From assembly GCF_003688855.1 (NCBI RefSeq), contig NZ_REFW01000001.1:372001-436000 (forward strand): a DNA stretch of 64,000 bases, read 5' to 3'. Each line of letters begins with the position of its first letter. Within the stretch, counting starts at the first letter, position 1. The notes beneath the pieces were generated by a model. The model was not told the origin of the DNA and did no database searches. It saw nothing but the letters and a program-made list of their open reading frames with translations. Source of the stretch: Tessaracoccus antarcticus (GTDB taxonomy: Bacteria; Actinomycetota; Actinomycetes; Propionibacteriales; Propionibacteriaceae). The translations under genes were made by a program, and so were the position numbers. This document shows positions 38,273-46,887 of this stretch, piece after piece.

Positions 38273-40735
38273 TCAGCCCTGGCGCATGGCCACCCGGCTG
38301 CGGAACTGTGCCGGCGTCAGCTTCCGGCGTCGGGCCACGGAGGCCACCGACGCGATGAGCCCCACCACGGTGAACAACAGGAGGCCACCGATGAGTCCGG
38401 CGATGCCGGTGCCGTCAGCAATCCAGGTACGCACCAGCAGGAGACCGTTCTGCACAGGGGAGAACGAGGCGATCGCTCCGAAGATGGCGGGCGTCGCCGA
38501 CGTCAGGCCCAACGCCACACTCAGCGCCAGCAGCAGCACGGAGATGCCCCGTCCAACCGTTCCCAGCCAGGCCGTCAGGGCGTGGTTGACGAGGGTGAAC
38601 ACCACACCGAGCCCGGCGAGCAGACCCATCAGCCCGAGCAGGCGACCCACCGGGAGCTCCAGCACCAGCCCGCCGATGAGACCGAACACCAGGCCGAGCA
38701 CTGCGGTGATGAGGACGGGGGCGCCGACGGTACGGCCCCACAGTCCCGCGTTGGACGCGTTGGAAGTCAACACGTCGGAGGGGATGGATCGCGCCACGAC
38801 GAACGAGGCGAGTGCCGCCAGCCACAGGATCGACACCAGGACGAGCGCCACCAGGGCGGCGCGGCCGCCGTCGATGAGGGAGTCGGACTGCTGCACGGGG
38901 CTGCTGACCACGGTGGACAGCTTCTCCCGCGCCTCCGGCGAGTACGTGGGTACCTGCTTGGCACCCTTTGCCAGTTCTGTGGCAAAGGTGCTGGTGCCCT
39001 CCGCGAGTTTGTCGGCCCCGTCGTCCAGCTGGACGATGCCGTCGGAGAGCTGCCGCATGCCCTTGGCTGCGGAGTCCACGCCGGCGGTGTACTGGGCGAC
39101 GCCACTGGTGTAGTCCTCGACCCCACCTGCCAGTGTTGCGGCGCCGTCGCTGAGCTGGCTGGCGCCGGCCGCGAGCTGTGAGGAGCCAGTGGCAAGCTGC
39201 GACACGCCCGACGGCAACTGGGCCACCTGGGTGTTGAGCTGGTTGATGCCGCCCAGGAGCTGGGTGGAGCCATTTCCGAGCTGGTCGGCGTTGTCGACGA
39301 GCGGCTGGGCCTGGGTGACAAGAGTGTCGGCGCCGTCGGAGATCTTCTGCAGACCTGCGGACAGCGCTCCGAGCTGCTCCTTGGTCCCGGCCTCGATCTG
39401 TCCGGGGACCTGCCCGATGCCGTCGGCGAGATTCTTCGCGCCTGTCGCGAAGCCGCCGGTGTTCTCGGCCAGCGCCGCGGCGCCGCCCTTCAGGGAGGTG
39501 GTGGTCTGCGGGTCCGGGGTGTTGAGCGCCGCCGACGCAGTGCCCGTGCCTGCTTGGAAGCCGCCGTTGTAGGCCGCCTCCAGCATGCCGCAGGTGGTGG
39601 GGTCCACTCCCTCAGGGCACTGGAAGCTGGCCTGCTCCGGCGGGGCCACCTTGCCGGAGGCGAATGCCTGGAGCTGCTGGTCCACGGCGTTGATGCCACC
39701 GCTGATGCCCTTGGCGCCCTGATCGATCCGGGTGGCACCGACGGCGAGGTCACGGGAGCCTTTGACGAGCGGGTCGAACTGGGACGTGTCGGTGTCGACG
39801 GCGAGGCCGGCGATGACCTTGTCGATGCCGCCCTTGAGCTGCGACACACCCCCGATGGCCTGCTTGGTGCCGGCCGTGTAGCCGGGGATGGCGCCGAGCA
39901 ACGGCTTGGCGCCGGTGGCCAACTGGTCCACGCCGTCGGCAAGCTTGGGAGCCTGCCCGGCGAACTCGGCCACGCCTGCGCTGAGCTGGGAGGCCCCGGT
40001 GGAGAGGTCGGAGGCACCCTGGGCCAGCGTGTCGGTGCCATCGGCAAGCTTGCCGCCGCCGTCGACGAGCGGCTGGGAGTTCGTGGAGAGCACGCCGAGC
40101 CCGTCAGAGAGCTGCGCAGCGCCGTCCGAGGTCTTGCCTGTGCCATCAGCCAGTTGCGTTGCGCCGTCGGACAGCTGCTGGGCGCCGTCGACGATGGTGG
40201 TGAACTGGTCAGCCACCTGGTTGAAGCCCACGTAGATGTTGTCGAGGTAGCTCTGCGTCAGTTGCGAGTTGATGGTGTCTGCGGCGAGTCGCGCAATCTC
40301 CTGCGCCACCGCGGAGTCGGTCACGGGCGAGTTGTCGGAGACCTGCACCGACACCGTCGCCTGGCGTGCCACGGCGGCGTCGTTGGCGCTGAACGACGTG
40401 GCGGCTGCCGAGAACTCCTTCGGGATGGTCACGACGGCGGCGTACTGACCGCTGGCCAGGCCATCCTTGGCGCTCTTGGCGTCGGCGAGTGTCCAACCGA
40501 TGTTGTCGCCCTCGCGCTCCAGCATGGCCCCGGCGAGCTGGCGCCCCAACGGCACCGTCTGCCCGTCGAGTTCCACGGCCTCGTCGAGGTTGACGACGGC
40601 GGCGCTGACACGCTCGTCGCGGCCGTTGCCGCCGAGGGTGATGAGTGCCGCCACCGCCAGCAGCGGCACCAGGATCAGGGCGATCAGTGCGGACCAGCTG
40701 ACGCGGTGGCCTGCGTGTGTGCTTTCGGGCCTCAT
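38273..40735 (-). CDS. YhgE/Pip family membrane protein
   Basis: The 820-residue protein has one N-terminal TM (VSWSALIALILVPLLAVAALITL), a long extracytoplasmic region, and 5-6 C-terminal TM helices of ABC-2-like type. The central ~450 residues are made of degenerate heptad-like repeats (QLSDGATQLADGT, LADGTDTLAQGASDLSTGA), as in the phage infection protein/YhgE/EsaA group, and should form a very long coiled stalk. Such proteins are surface receptors for phage or parts of type VII-like and lipid transport machines. Its ATG overlaps the MmpL stop (ATGA), so the two products are made together, and both are probably controlled by the TetR across the operators. Confidence 0.87.
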   Translation of the reverse strand: MRPESTHAGHRVSWSALIALILVPLLAVAALITLGGNGRDERVSAAVVNLDEAVELDGQTVPLGRQLAGAMLEREGDNIGWTLADAKSAKDGLASGQYAAVVTIPKEFSAAATSFSANDAAVARQATVSVQVSDNSPVTDSAVAQEIARLAADTINSQLTQSYLDNIYVGFNQVADQFTTIVDGAQQLSDGATQLADGTGKTSDGAAQLSDGLGVLSTNSQPLVDGGGKLADGTDTLAQGASDLSTGASQLSAGVAEFAGQAPKLADGVDQLATGAKPLLGAIPGYTAGTKQAIGGVSQLKGGIDKVIAGLAVDTDTSQFDPLVKGSRDLAVGATRIDQGAKGISGGINAVDQQLQAFASGKVAPPEQASFQCPEGVDPTTCGMLEAAYNGGFQAGTGTASAALNTPDPQTTTSLKGGAAALAENTGGFATGAKNLADGIGQVPGQIEAGTKEQLGALSAGLQKISDGADTLVTQAQPLVDNADQLGNGSTQLLGGINQLNTQVAQLPSGVSQLATGSSQLAAGASQLSDGAATLAGGVEDYTSGVAQYTAGVDSAAKGMRQLSDGIVQLDDGADKLAEGTSTFATELAKGAKQVPTYSPEAREKLSTVVSSPVQQSDSLIDGGRAALVALVLVSILWLAALASFVVARSIPSDVLTSNASNAGLWGRTVGAPVLITAVLGLVFGLIGGLVLELPVGRLLGLMGLLAGLGVVFTLVNHALTAWLGTVGRGISVLLLALSVALGLTSATPAIFGAIASFSPVQNGLLLVRTWIADGTGIAGLIGGLLLFTVVGLIASVASVARRRKLTPAQFRSRVAMRQG

Positions 40736-43422
40736 ACGGCACTCTCCTGCAGGTGTGTTTCGGCGACCGTCATGACGCCGTCGGGGTGGAAGTCTTCGAG
40801 GTGGGCGGCGCTGGTGGCGCACAGGAACAGCGCGAACGACCGCTCCGTGCGGGCCAGCGACACCAGTTGCGCCAGGGCGTCACGTTCGGCGGCGGAGCCC
40901 ACGGCATCGACGGAGTCGACGACGATGGCCTCGCCTGTGCGCGGGATGATGGAGCGCAGGGCCTGCACGGTGTCACGCACGAGTGCCAGATCCAGGTGTG
41001 TGGTGCGTCGCCGCACCGTGGACGCGGACTCCGGCAGGAGCTCCCCCACCACGCGGGCACGGCCTGACGTGGTCTCCAACCGGCCCGTGAGCGCCATGGC
41101 GGCGCCGGTGCGCGGGCCCAGCGGGCCCACGATCCCGACGACGGCGCCGGCGGGGACAGACAGGTCGATGGGGTTGACGATGCCGTCAACCGCCAGACCC
41201 TCGGCGTGGACGATGTCATCGGTACCGGGCCAGTTGGCCATGGCGAGCTTCTGGGTGAGGACCTCGCCCTCCACGTCGAACGTCGGGAGAAGCTTGTCCA
41301 GCCACTTCGGCAGCCACCAGGCCTTGTCGCCCAGCAGTGCCATCACGGCGGGCACCAGCGTCATGCGCACCAGGAACGCGTCCACGGCCACACCGACGGC
41401 CAATGCGAAGGCGATCTGCTTGATGGGCCCGGCCCCCTCGGGGACGAAGAACGCGAACACCGAGAACATGATGACGGCGGCGGCCACCACCACGGGGCCG
41501 GATGCGACGAAGCCGTCACGGATGGCGTCGATGGCGCTCTTGCCGTGCACGTACTCCTCGCGCATGCGGCTCACGAGGAACACCTCGTAGTCCATGGCCA
41601 GGCCGAACAGGATGCCCATGACGAGGATGGGCAGGAAGCTGATGACCGGCATCGGCTCGTCGAGGTTGATGAGCTGGCGCATGAAGCCGTCGTTGAAGAC
41701 CAGCGCTGTGGTGCCGAAGGCGGCGCCGACGCTGAAGAGGTAGCCGAGCGTGGCCTTGATGGGCACGGCCACGGACCGGAACACCGCCGTCAGCAGGATC
41801 AGGGACAGGCCCACCACCAGCAAACCGAACGGCAGCAGGGCCCCGGCGAGCTTGTCGGTGACGTCGATCTGCACGGCCGTGAAGCCTGTGACGGCGGTCT
41901 CGACGCCGTAGCGGTCTTCCCATTCGACCGTCTTGTCGCGGAGTCGCTGCACAAGGTCGGCGGTGGCCGGGTCGTCGGCGCCCGTGGTGGGGATGATCTG
42001 GATGAGCCCGGTATCAGCGTTCTGATTGGGGGTGGCCAGCGGGACGGAGGCGACGCCGTCGACCTTCTCGATGTCGGCCTTGAGCGAGCTCATGAGCCCC
42101 AGCGGGTCGGTGGAGCCGATGATGTCGGCCGTGATGATGAGGGGGCCGTTGAAGCCGGGACCGAAGTACTTGTCGACGAGGTCGTAGGCCGTGCGGTCCT
42201 GCGCGCCCACCTCGTGCTGCCCGGAGTTGGGCAGGGACAGCTGGAGGTCCATGGTGGGCACGCTCAGTCCGCCGAGGCCGAGCACCACCACGACGATGGT
42301 GATGATGGGGTGCTTGGTGGTGACGCCGACCCACCACGAGAACGCGCGGCCCTTCTGCTTCGGAGCCCGCGGCTCCTGGCCCTCGACGACCTTGCGTGGC
42401 TTGCGCACCCTGGGGCGCATCCGCTCGCCGAGTAGCCCCATGAGGGCGGGCAGCAGTGTGATGGCGATGACCACGGCGAACGCGACCGTCAGCGCGGCGA
42501 ACACGCCCATGACCGTCAGGAAGGGAATGCCGGCTACACCGAGGCCCAGCAGCGCGATGAACACGGTCAGTCCCGCGAAGATGACGGCGGAGCCGGCGGT
42601 GCCGACGGCGCGGCCGGTGGACTCCTCGGCCTCCATCCCGTCGCGTAGTTGGTCGCGGTGGCGCGAGAGGATGAAGAGCGCGTAGTCGATGCCTACGGCG
42701 AGCCCCAGCATGACGGCCAGCAGCGGGGTGGTGGAGTTGATGGAGGCGAAGCTGGTGATGATCAGCATCAACGCCATGGCGACGCCGACACCGATGAGGG
42801 CCGTCAGGATCGGCAGCCCTGCCGCCACCAGCGATCCGAGCACCATGAACAACACCACGAGGGCGACGATGAGCCCGAGGCCCTCGACGATGCTGAGCGC
42901 GGGCAGTTCAATGTTGTACGCCTCGCCGCCCATGTGCACCTGGGACCCGGCGGGCAGTTCCGCCTGCAGGCGATCTGCCGCGTCGGTGATGTCCTTCAAC
43001 TGCTCCGTCGTGGGTGCCCCGTCCACGTCCAGGGTGAGCTGCGCGATGGCCGCGGTGTCCGCGTCGTTGATGAGGCCGTTGACGAGCTTGTTCCACGGCG
43101 ACGTCACGGATTCGACTGTGCCAAGCTTCGTGAAGTCGTCGAGGTGCGCCTCCACAGCAGTTTGCAGCGTGTTGATGTCGGTGCCCTCGGGGGCGATGAT
43201 GATGGCCGTCGCGCTCAGCGCCGCACCCTCGGGGAAGGTCATGCGCAGCCGGTCAAGGGCCTCCTGGGACGAAGAGCCGGGGATCCGGAACTCGTCGTTG
43301 AAGTCGCCCATGACCAACGCGCCAGTGGTACCTGTGACAGCGAGGAGCGCCAGCCACAGGCCGATGACCTTCCAGCTATTGCGGTGGCACCAGCGGCCCA
43401 GGGCGTACAACTGTGCGGACAT
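40732..43422 (-). CDS. MmpL/RND-family transporter with degenerate ABC-ATPase-like C-terminal domain
   Basis: The 896-residue protein has a 12-TM MmpL core (about 1-725) with two extracellular loops and the paired RND blocks GLAVGIDYALFILSRHRDQL and GLAMDYEVFLVSRMREEY, whose Asp-Tyr pairs relay protons. MmpL proteins export lipids, siderophores or drugs. Residues ~735-896 look like a decayed ABC nucleotide-binding domain: IDLSVPAGAVVGIVGPLGPRTGAAMALTGRL keeps the strand-loop-helix order of Walker A but lacks the Lys, no LSGGQ motif is seen, and AIVVDSVDAV resembles a Walker B without Glu. ATG 43422 fits the promoter and operator; a longer upstream frame crosses the regulator gene and is rejected. 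The stop overlaps the Pip start. Confidence 0.85.
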   Translation of the reverse strand: MSAQLYALGRWCHRNSWKVIGLWLALLAVTGTTGALVMGDFNDEFRIPGSSSQEALDRLRMTFPEGAALSATAIIIAPEGTDINTLQTAVEAHLDDFTKLGTVESVTSPWNKLVNGLINDADTAAIAQLTLDVDGAPTTEQLKDITDAADRLQAELPAGSQVHMGGEAYNIELPALSIVEGLGLIVALVVLFMVLGSLVAAGLPILTALIGVGVAMALMLIITSFASINSTTPLLAVMLGLAVGIDYALFILSRHRDQLRDGMEAEESTGRAVGTAGSAVIFAGLTVFIALLGLGVAGIPFLTVMGVFAALTVAFAVVIAITLLPALMGLLGERMRPRVRKPRKVVEGQEPRAPKQKGRAFSWWVGVTTKHPIITIVVVVLGLGGLSVPTMDLQLSLPNSGQHEVGAQDRTAYDLVDKYFGPGFNGPLIITADIIGSTDPLGLMSSLKADIEKVDGVASVPLATPNQNADTGLIQIIPTTGADDPATADLVQRLRDKTVEWEDRYGVETAVTGFTAVQIDVTDKLAGALLPFGLLVVGLSLILLTAVFRSVAVPIKATLGYLFSVGAAFGTTALVFNDGFMRQLINLDEPMPVISFLPILVMGILFGLAMDYEVFLVSRMREEYVHGKSAIDAIRDGFVASGPVVVAAAVIMFSVFAFFVPEGAGPIKQIAFALAVGVAVDAFLVRMTLVPAVMALLGDKAWWLPKWLDKLLPTFDVEGEVLTQKLAMANWPGTDDIVHAEGLAVDGIVNPIDLSVPAGAVVGIVGPLGPRTGAAMALTGRLETTSGRARVVGELLPESASTVRRRTTHLDLALVRDTVQALRSIIPRTGEAIVVDSVDAVGSAAERDALAQLVSLARTERSFALFLCATSAAHLEDFHPDGVMTVAETHLQESAV

Positions 43423-43460
43423 GAGCACCTCAAAGAGTTCGATACAGGAGTGAATGCAAA

Positions 43461-43489
43461 AGCATACAGTTGTGTATCGAGCATCCCAA
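43461..43489 (-). promoter_or_regulatory. MmpL promoter with operator 1
   Basis: Minus strand: -35 TTGGGA (43484-43489), 17-nt spacer, -10 TATGCT (43461-43466). The palindrome ATACAGTTGTGTAT (43464-43477) overlaps the -10 and spacer, so a bound repressor would block transcription. Confidence 0.65.
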
Positions 43490-43505
43490 ACGCCGTGATC
43501 CGCCC

Positions 43506-43523
43506 CGATACGTTTCTGTATCG
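43506..43523 (+). promoter_or_regulatory. Operator 2 ahead of tetR
   Basis: CGATACGTTTCTGTATCG is an inverted repeat with 6-bp arms and a 6-nt centre. It shares the GATAC/GTATC core with operator 1. The tetR -10 TAGGCT (43533-43538) lies 10 nt downstream, so this site probably mediates autoregulation. Confidence 0.6.
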
Positions 43524-43570
43524 CAGATGATCTAGGCTCGGGCGAACCACCCCTCACCGCCGAAGGAACC

Positions 43571-44173
43571 ATGACCGAGACAACACCGCGCCGAGAACTG
43601 ACCCGACAGCGTCTCGTGGAGGCCGCCATCGACGAGTTCGCCGTGAGGGGGCTCGACGCCACCAGCGTCGAGCAGCTCTGCGAGGCGGCAGGCTTCTCAC
43701 GCGGTGCCTTCTACTCCAACTTCGCCACGAAGGACGACCTCTGCGCCGCCATCATCGAGCACCACCGCGACCTGGTGATGGATGGCCTCGCGGCGGTCTT
43801 CGACCACCTGCCGCAGGACGCCGAGATCGAGTGGGTCACGGGCGCCGCCCTCGCGGAGTTCTTCCGGATCGTCGCGCCCACGGAGCACTTCCAGCGCACC
43901 CTCGTGGAGATCCGGCTGCGCTCCACACGTAGCCCTGAGCTCGCCCTGCGGCTCGCCAAAGTGGCCGACGAGGTCCGGCCGGGCATGCTGCGCTTCATCG
44001 ACAACCTGGCGCTGCAGCTGGGGGTCGAGTTCAGGTTGACCACCGAGCAGCTGCTGGACGTGCTCGAGTCCCTGTTCTTCTATGACATGAACAGCGCCCG
44101 CACCGACGTCCGTGATTTGATCGGACCAGTCGCACTCGCGCTGTCCAAACCCAAGGAGGCATCCCGTGGCTGA
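43571..44173 (+). CDS. TetR-family repressor of the MmpL-YhgE operon
   Basis: The 200-residue protein has an N-terminal TetR helix-turn-helix (RQRLVEAAIDEFAVRGLDATSVEQLCEAAGFSRGAFYSNFATKDDL) and a helical ligand-binding C-terminus. GAAGGAA lies 3-9 nt before the ATG. It is divergent from the MmpL gene across 148 bp containing two palindromes, the usual layout of a local repressor. The likely inducer is a substrate of the pump. The downstream hydrolase gene overlaps it by 8 nt and so is coregulated. Confidence 0.9.
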   Translation: MTETTPRRELTRQRLVEAAIDEFAVRGLDATSVEQLCEAAGFSRGAFYSNFATKDDLCAAIIEHHRDLVMDGLAAVFDHLPQDAEIEWVTGAALAEFFRIVAPTEHFQRTLVEIRLRSTRSPELALRLAKVADEVRPGMLRFIDNLALQLGVEFRLTTEQLLDVLESLFFYDMNSARTDVRDLIGPVALALSKPKEASRG

Positions 44174-44789
44174 GATCCATCGCCTGGTCACCGCCGGCAA
44201 CCATGATCCGCAGGGTCCGCCGGTGCACGAGAACAACGTGTGGCTGGTGGGCGACGAGCGCGAAGTGCTGGTCATCGATCCCGCGCACGACGCACAGGCC
44301 GTCGCCGACGCCGTGGCGGGACGCAGCGTGGTGGCCGTCCTGCTGACGCATGGCCACTGGGACCACGTCCGCGCTGCTCGCGACTTCGCTGCACTCGTCG
44401 GCGATCCCACCATTCACCTGTCCCCGGAGGACCAGTTCCTGTGGGCCGACAGCCACGGTGATTCACCCTTCGAGCCGCTGCTGGAGGACAAGGTCTTTGA
44501 CGTGGCGGGGACGCGACTGCGCGTCGTCGGCACCCCCGGCCACACCCCCGGCTCCATGAGTGTCTCCGCCCCCGACCTGCACGCCGTGTTCACCGGTGAC
44601 ACCCTCTTCCAGGGCGGCCCCGGCGCCACCCGGTGGGACTACTCCAGCTTCGAGCGGATCATCGCGTCAATCCAGAGCCAGTTGTTCACGCTGCCCGACG
44701 ACACGGTCGTCCACACGGGCCACGGCCCGTCCACCTCCATCGGCGTCGAGGCCGCGCACCTGGCCGAATGGGTCGAGCGCGGCTGGTGA
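44166..44789 (+). CDS. Metallo-beta-lactamase-fold hydrolase (glyoxalase II-like)
   Basis: This 207-residue protein has the complete metal motif THGHWDH (near residues 60-66), a second His in GTPGHTPGSMS (near 123), Asp in FTGDTLFQGGPG and a last His in VHTGHGPSTS. This is the pattern of glyoxalase II/persulfide dioxygenase-like enzymes acting on thioesters or similar. GTG 44166 has AAGGAGG upstream and overlaps the tetR stop by 8 nt. A detoxification role together with the MmpL pump is plausible but inferred. Confidence 0.85.
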   Translation: MAEIHRLVTAGNHDPQGPPVHENNVWLVGDEREVLVIDPAHDAQAVADAVAGRSVVAVLLTHGHWDHVRAARDFAALVGDPTIHLSPEDQFLWADSHGDSPFEPLLEDKVFDVAGTRLRVVGTPGHTPGSMSVSAPDLHAVFTGDTLFQGGPGATRWDYSSFERIIASIQSQLFTLPDDTVVHTGHGPSTSIGVEAAHLAEWVERGW

Positions 44790-44804
44790 TCAGGCACAGC
44801 GTCC

Positions 44805-44820
44805 TAGGATGAATCCCATG
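44805..44820 (+). promoter_or_regulatory. Leaderless-type -10
   Basis: TAGGAT (44805-44810) is 7 nt before the ATG at 44818; the in-frame ATG at 44809 lies inside the hexamer and is unlikely to be used. Confidence 0.45.
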
Positions 44821-45231
44821 AGCGATAGGGACGAGCGGGCAGCCGACGCCCAACGGCGGGTGGAGATGGGCCAGCAGGCAGCGCGACGCGAGGCACAGGC
44901 AGCACAGGTGCTGATCGACGAGTTCGTGGCGACGGCTCTGGCCAATGGTCCAGCACCCGTGCCCCTGAAGGCCACCACACTCGACGGCCACGTCGTGAAG
45001 ACCGACAAGACCGGCTGGTACCTGCGACAGAACCACTCCGTCGCCATCGACGTCGACGGTGGTTACCACACCCTCACGGTCCCCGGCGGGTGGATGGAAC
45101 GCTTCAGGGGGGTGAAACTCCCCGGAACCCAGCCCTCGCTGGAGGTCGGGCGCGGCGGCCGCGACGGCGAGACCGGCTACCTTCGGGAGTTCCTCGCCTG
45201 GGTTCTGGCCGGCAGGGTGGCACAGGACTGA
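44818..45231 (+). CDS. Hypothetical protein, 137 residues
   Basis: The first ~45 residues are a charged, Ala/Arg/Glu-rich helix (RDERAADAQRRVEMGQQAARREAQAAQVLIDEFV), possibly a coiled coil. The rest is a compact domain with PVPLKATTLDGHVVKTDKTGWYLRQ, a DVDGGYHTLTVPGG strand pair, and GYLREFLAWVLAGR at the C-terminus. There is no signal peptide or TM. Similar small proteins occur in Actinobacteria, but I do not recognise a named function. It stands alone between the MBL gene and the Tad cluster. Confidence 0.6.
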   Translation: MSDRDERAADAQRRVEMGQQAARREAQAAQVLIDEFVATALANGPAPVPLKATTLDGHVVKTDKTGWYLRQNHSVAIDVDGGYHTLTVPGGWMERFRGVKLPGTQPSLEVGRGGRDGETGYLREFLAWVLAGRVAQD

Positions 45232-45415
45232 CAAGTTCTCCCCAGAGTTGTCCACGTTGTGGAGAACTGTGCACTGACTCGCACCCCATGAGGGGCTTTC
45301 GCGGATAATCACGGCGTCGAACACGCCAGAACGTCAGAGTTCTCCACAGATCGCCGCCTTGACCTGCCATGTGGACCATTCGGAACGTACATTGCGTGGT
45401 TCAAGGGGGTGGGCA
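45232..45415 (+). promoter_or_regulatory. Regulatory region of the Tad cluster with four AGTTSTCCMCR boxes
   Basis: Four related 11-mers occur: AGTTCTCCCCA (45234-45244), AGTTGTCCACG (45246-45256), the complement of AGTTCTCCACA (45258-45268), and AGTTCTCCACA (45338-45348). The last two form a perfect inverted pair 69 nt apart. They resemble DnaA boxes but may bind a dedicated regulator. GATAAT (45304-45309) is a good -10 candidate between them. Confidence 0.5.
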
Positions 45416-46060
45416 ATGCTCCTCGACCACCAGCCAACGAAGGCTGACATCACGCCGCCGGCGTCGCCACGACCGGACGCAGTGCAGTTGCGGGCACGAC
45501 GCAGCCCCCGCCTCATCGCCCTCGGGATCCTGTCGGTGGTACTGGGTGCGCTGGGCGCGGGCGCCCTGTACTCCATGAACACCCACAACGCCGACGTCGT
45601 CGTCATGACGCGCGACGTGGTCCGCGGAGACCGCATCCAGGCATCGGACCTCGCGGTGGTGAGCGTGCCCGCCGGGCTCACGATGGAGACCAGCAGCTCC
45701 GCGAAGATGGGCGAGATGGTGGGGCAGACGGCGCGCAGCGACCTGCCCGCCGGCTCCTTCCCTGTCGCACGCCATCTCGGCGAGGACCCCATCCCGGAGG
45801 GACGCTCACTCATCGGCATCCGCCTGACACCGGGACGGCTGCCGACGGCGGACCTGCCGCCGGGCACCCTCGTGCAACTCATCAGCCTGGCGGAGAACGA
45901 CGACAGCGTGACGGATGCTGTCGTCGCGTCGTCACCGATTCTGCTTGACGACGGATCCGGGCACCTGCTGGACGTGACGGTCGCAGACGCTGCGGCGCCG
46001 AGCGTGGCCACGCTCGCGGCCACAGACCTTCTGGTGCTCATCGCTGTGGGGGAAGGCTGA
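45416..46060 (+). CDS. SAF-domain (CpaB/RcpC-like) pilus assembly protein
   Basis: This 214-residue protein has one TM helix (SPRLIALGILSVVLGALGAGALYSM, about 33-57) followed by an extracytoplasmic SAF domain: VVVMTRDVVRGDRIQASDLAVVSVPAG and GQTARSDLPAGSFPVARHLGE. SAF/CpaB proteins of Tad systems sit in the envelope, in this case probably in contact with peptidoglycan. ATG 45416 follows AAGGGGG. The stop overlaps the TadZ-like start by 1 nt. This is the first gene of the Tad operon. Confidence 0.8.
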   Translation: MLLDHQPTKADITPPASPRPDAVQLRARRSPRLIALGILSVVLGALGAGALYSMNTHNADVVVMTRDVVRGDRIQASDLAVVSVPAGLTMETSSSAKMGEMVGQTARSDLPAGSFPVARHLGEDPIPEGRSLIGIRLTPGRLPTADLPPGTLVQLISLAENDDSVTDAVVASSPILLDDGSGHLLDVTVADAAAPSVATLAATDLLVLIAVGEG

Positions 46061-46887
46061 TGTCCACCATCGTGTGCGTGAGCGCCTCCGGTTCACCCGG
46101 GGTCACCACCACCGCGCTCGGCATGGCCCTGACCTGGTCCCGCGACGTCCTCCTGGCTGACTGCGACCGTGACCCCTCCCAGGCCATCCAGGCGGGATAC
46201 CTGCGGGGGATGGACAACGGTGGCCGGGGATTGGCGGCGCTGGCCAGGCTCCACCGGGAGAACCGAGCTCTGGCCCCGGACCTCTGGCGCCACACCGTCC
46301 CGCTGGTGCAGTACGGCGACCTGCAGCGGAGGTTCCTCCCCGGATTCTCACAACCCGCCACCGTGCGCCTGTTCGACACTGTGTGGGCCGAGCTCGCGGA
46401 CGCCTTCACTGCACTCGACGAGCAGGGGGTCGACGTGATCGTCGACGCCGGCCGCGTCGGGCGTGACGGGCTGCCGCTGCCGCTGATGGCACAGGCCGAT
46501 GCCGTGTGCTTCCTCACCCGCACCAGCCTGCGGGCGCTGGCCGCAACGCGCCTCTACCTTCCGCTGGTGGCCGAGCAACTGGAAAGATTGCCCGGGTCCA
46601 GGGCTCTGGGACTCGTGCTGGTGGACCCCAACCAGCCGTACGCCGGGGGCGAGATCGCCGCGCAGTTCGGGACCCCGTGCTGGGCGGAGGTGGAGCGCAA
46701 CGAAAAGCTTGCGGCGGTGCTGTCCGACGGTGCGCCCGAACCGAAACGGTTCACGGAGAGCTCGCTCATGAACCAGCTCCGGGCTGCAGGACTGAGGCTC
46801 CGTGAGCGCATCACGAACGCTGCAGAGCTGGAACGGGCCATCACGGCGAGAACCCCCGGACCGGCAAGGATTCCGGAACATGTCTAG
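46060..46887 (+). CDS. TadZ/CpaE-like MinD/ParA-family protein with degenerate P-loop
   Basis: The 275-residue protein has the fold cues of the MinD/ParA group: SASGSPGVTTTALGMALTWS (residues ~8-27), then LLADCDRDPSQ, and a later strand VIVDAGRVGRDGLP. The deviant Walker A lacks both signature Lys residues, as in other TadZ proteins that bind ATP weakly or not at all. TadZ localises the pilus machine to a pole or site. It is encoded between the SAF protein and the TadA ATPase and overlaps the latter's start by 8 nt. Confidence 0.78.
   Translation: MSTIVCVSASGSPGVTTTALGMALTWSRDVLLADCDRDPSQAIQAGYLRGMDNGGRGLAALARLHRENRALAPDLWRHTVPLVQYGDLQRRFLPGFSQPATVRLFDTVWAELADAFTALDEQGVDVIVDAGRVGRDGLPLPLMAQADAVCFLTRTSLRALAATRLYLPLVAEQLERLPGSRALGLVLVDPNQPYAGGEIAAQFGTPCWAEVERNEKLAAVLSDGAPEPKRFTESSLMNQLRAAGLRLRERITNAAELERAITARTPGPARIPEHV

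Noticed and set aside
39554-41590. 678-codon plus-strand frame opposite YhgE and MmpL genes
   Set aside because: Shadow of the repeat-rich YhgE coding region.
43423-43662. 80-residue N-terminal extension of the MmpL protein
   Set aside because: It would cross both operators, its own promoter and the tetR start; similarity begins at the ATG at 43422.
45234-45348. Chromosome origin based on DnaA-box-like sequences
   Set aside because: Only four degenerate boxes, no AT-rich unwinding element and no dnaA/dnaN nearby; kept as a regulatory finding.
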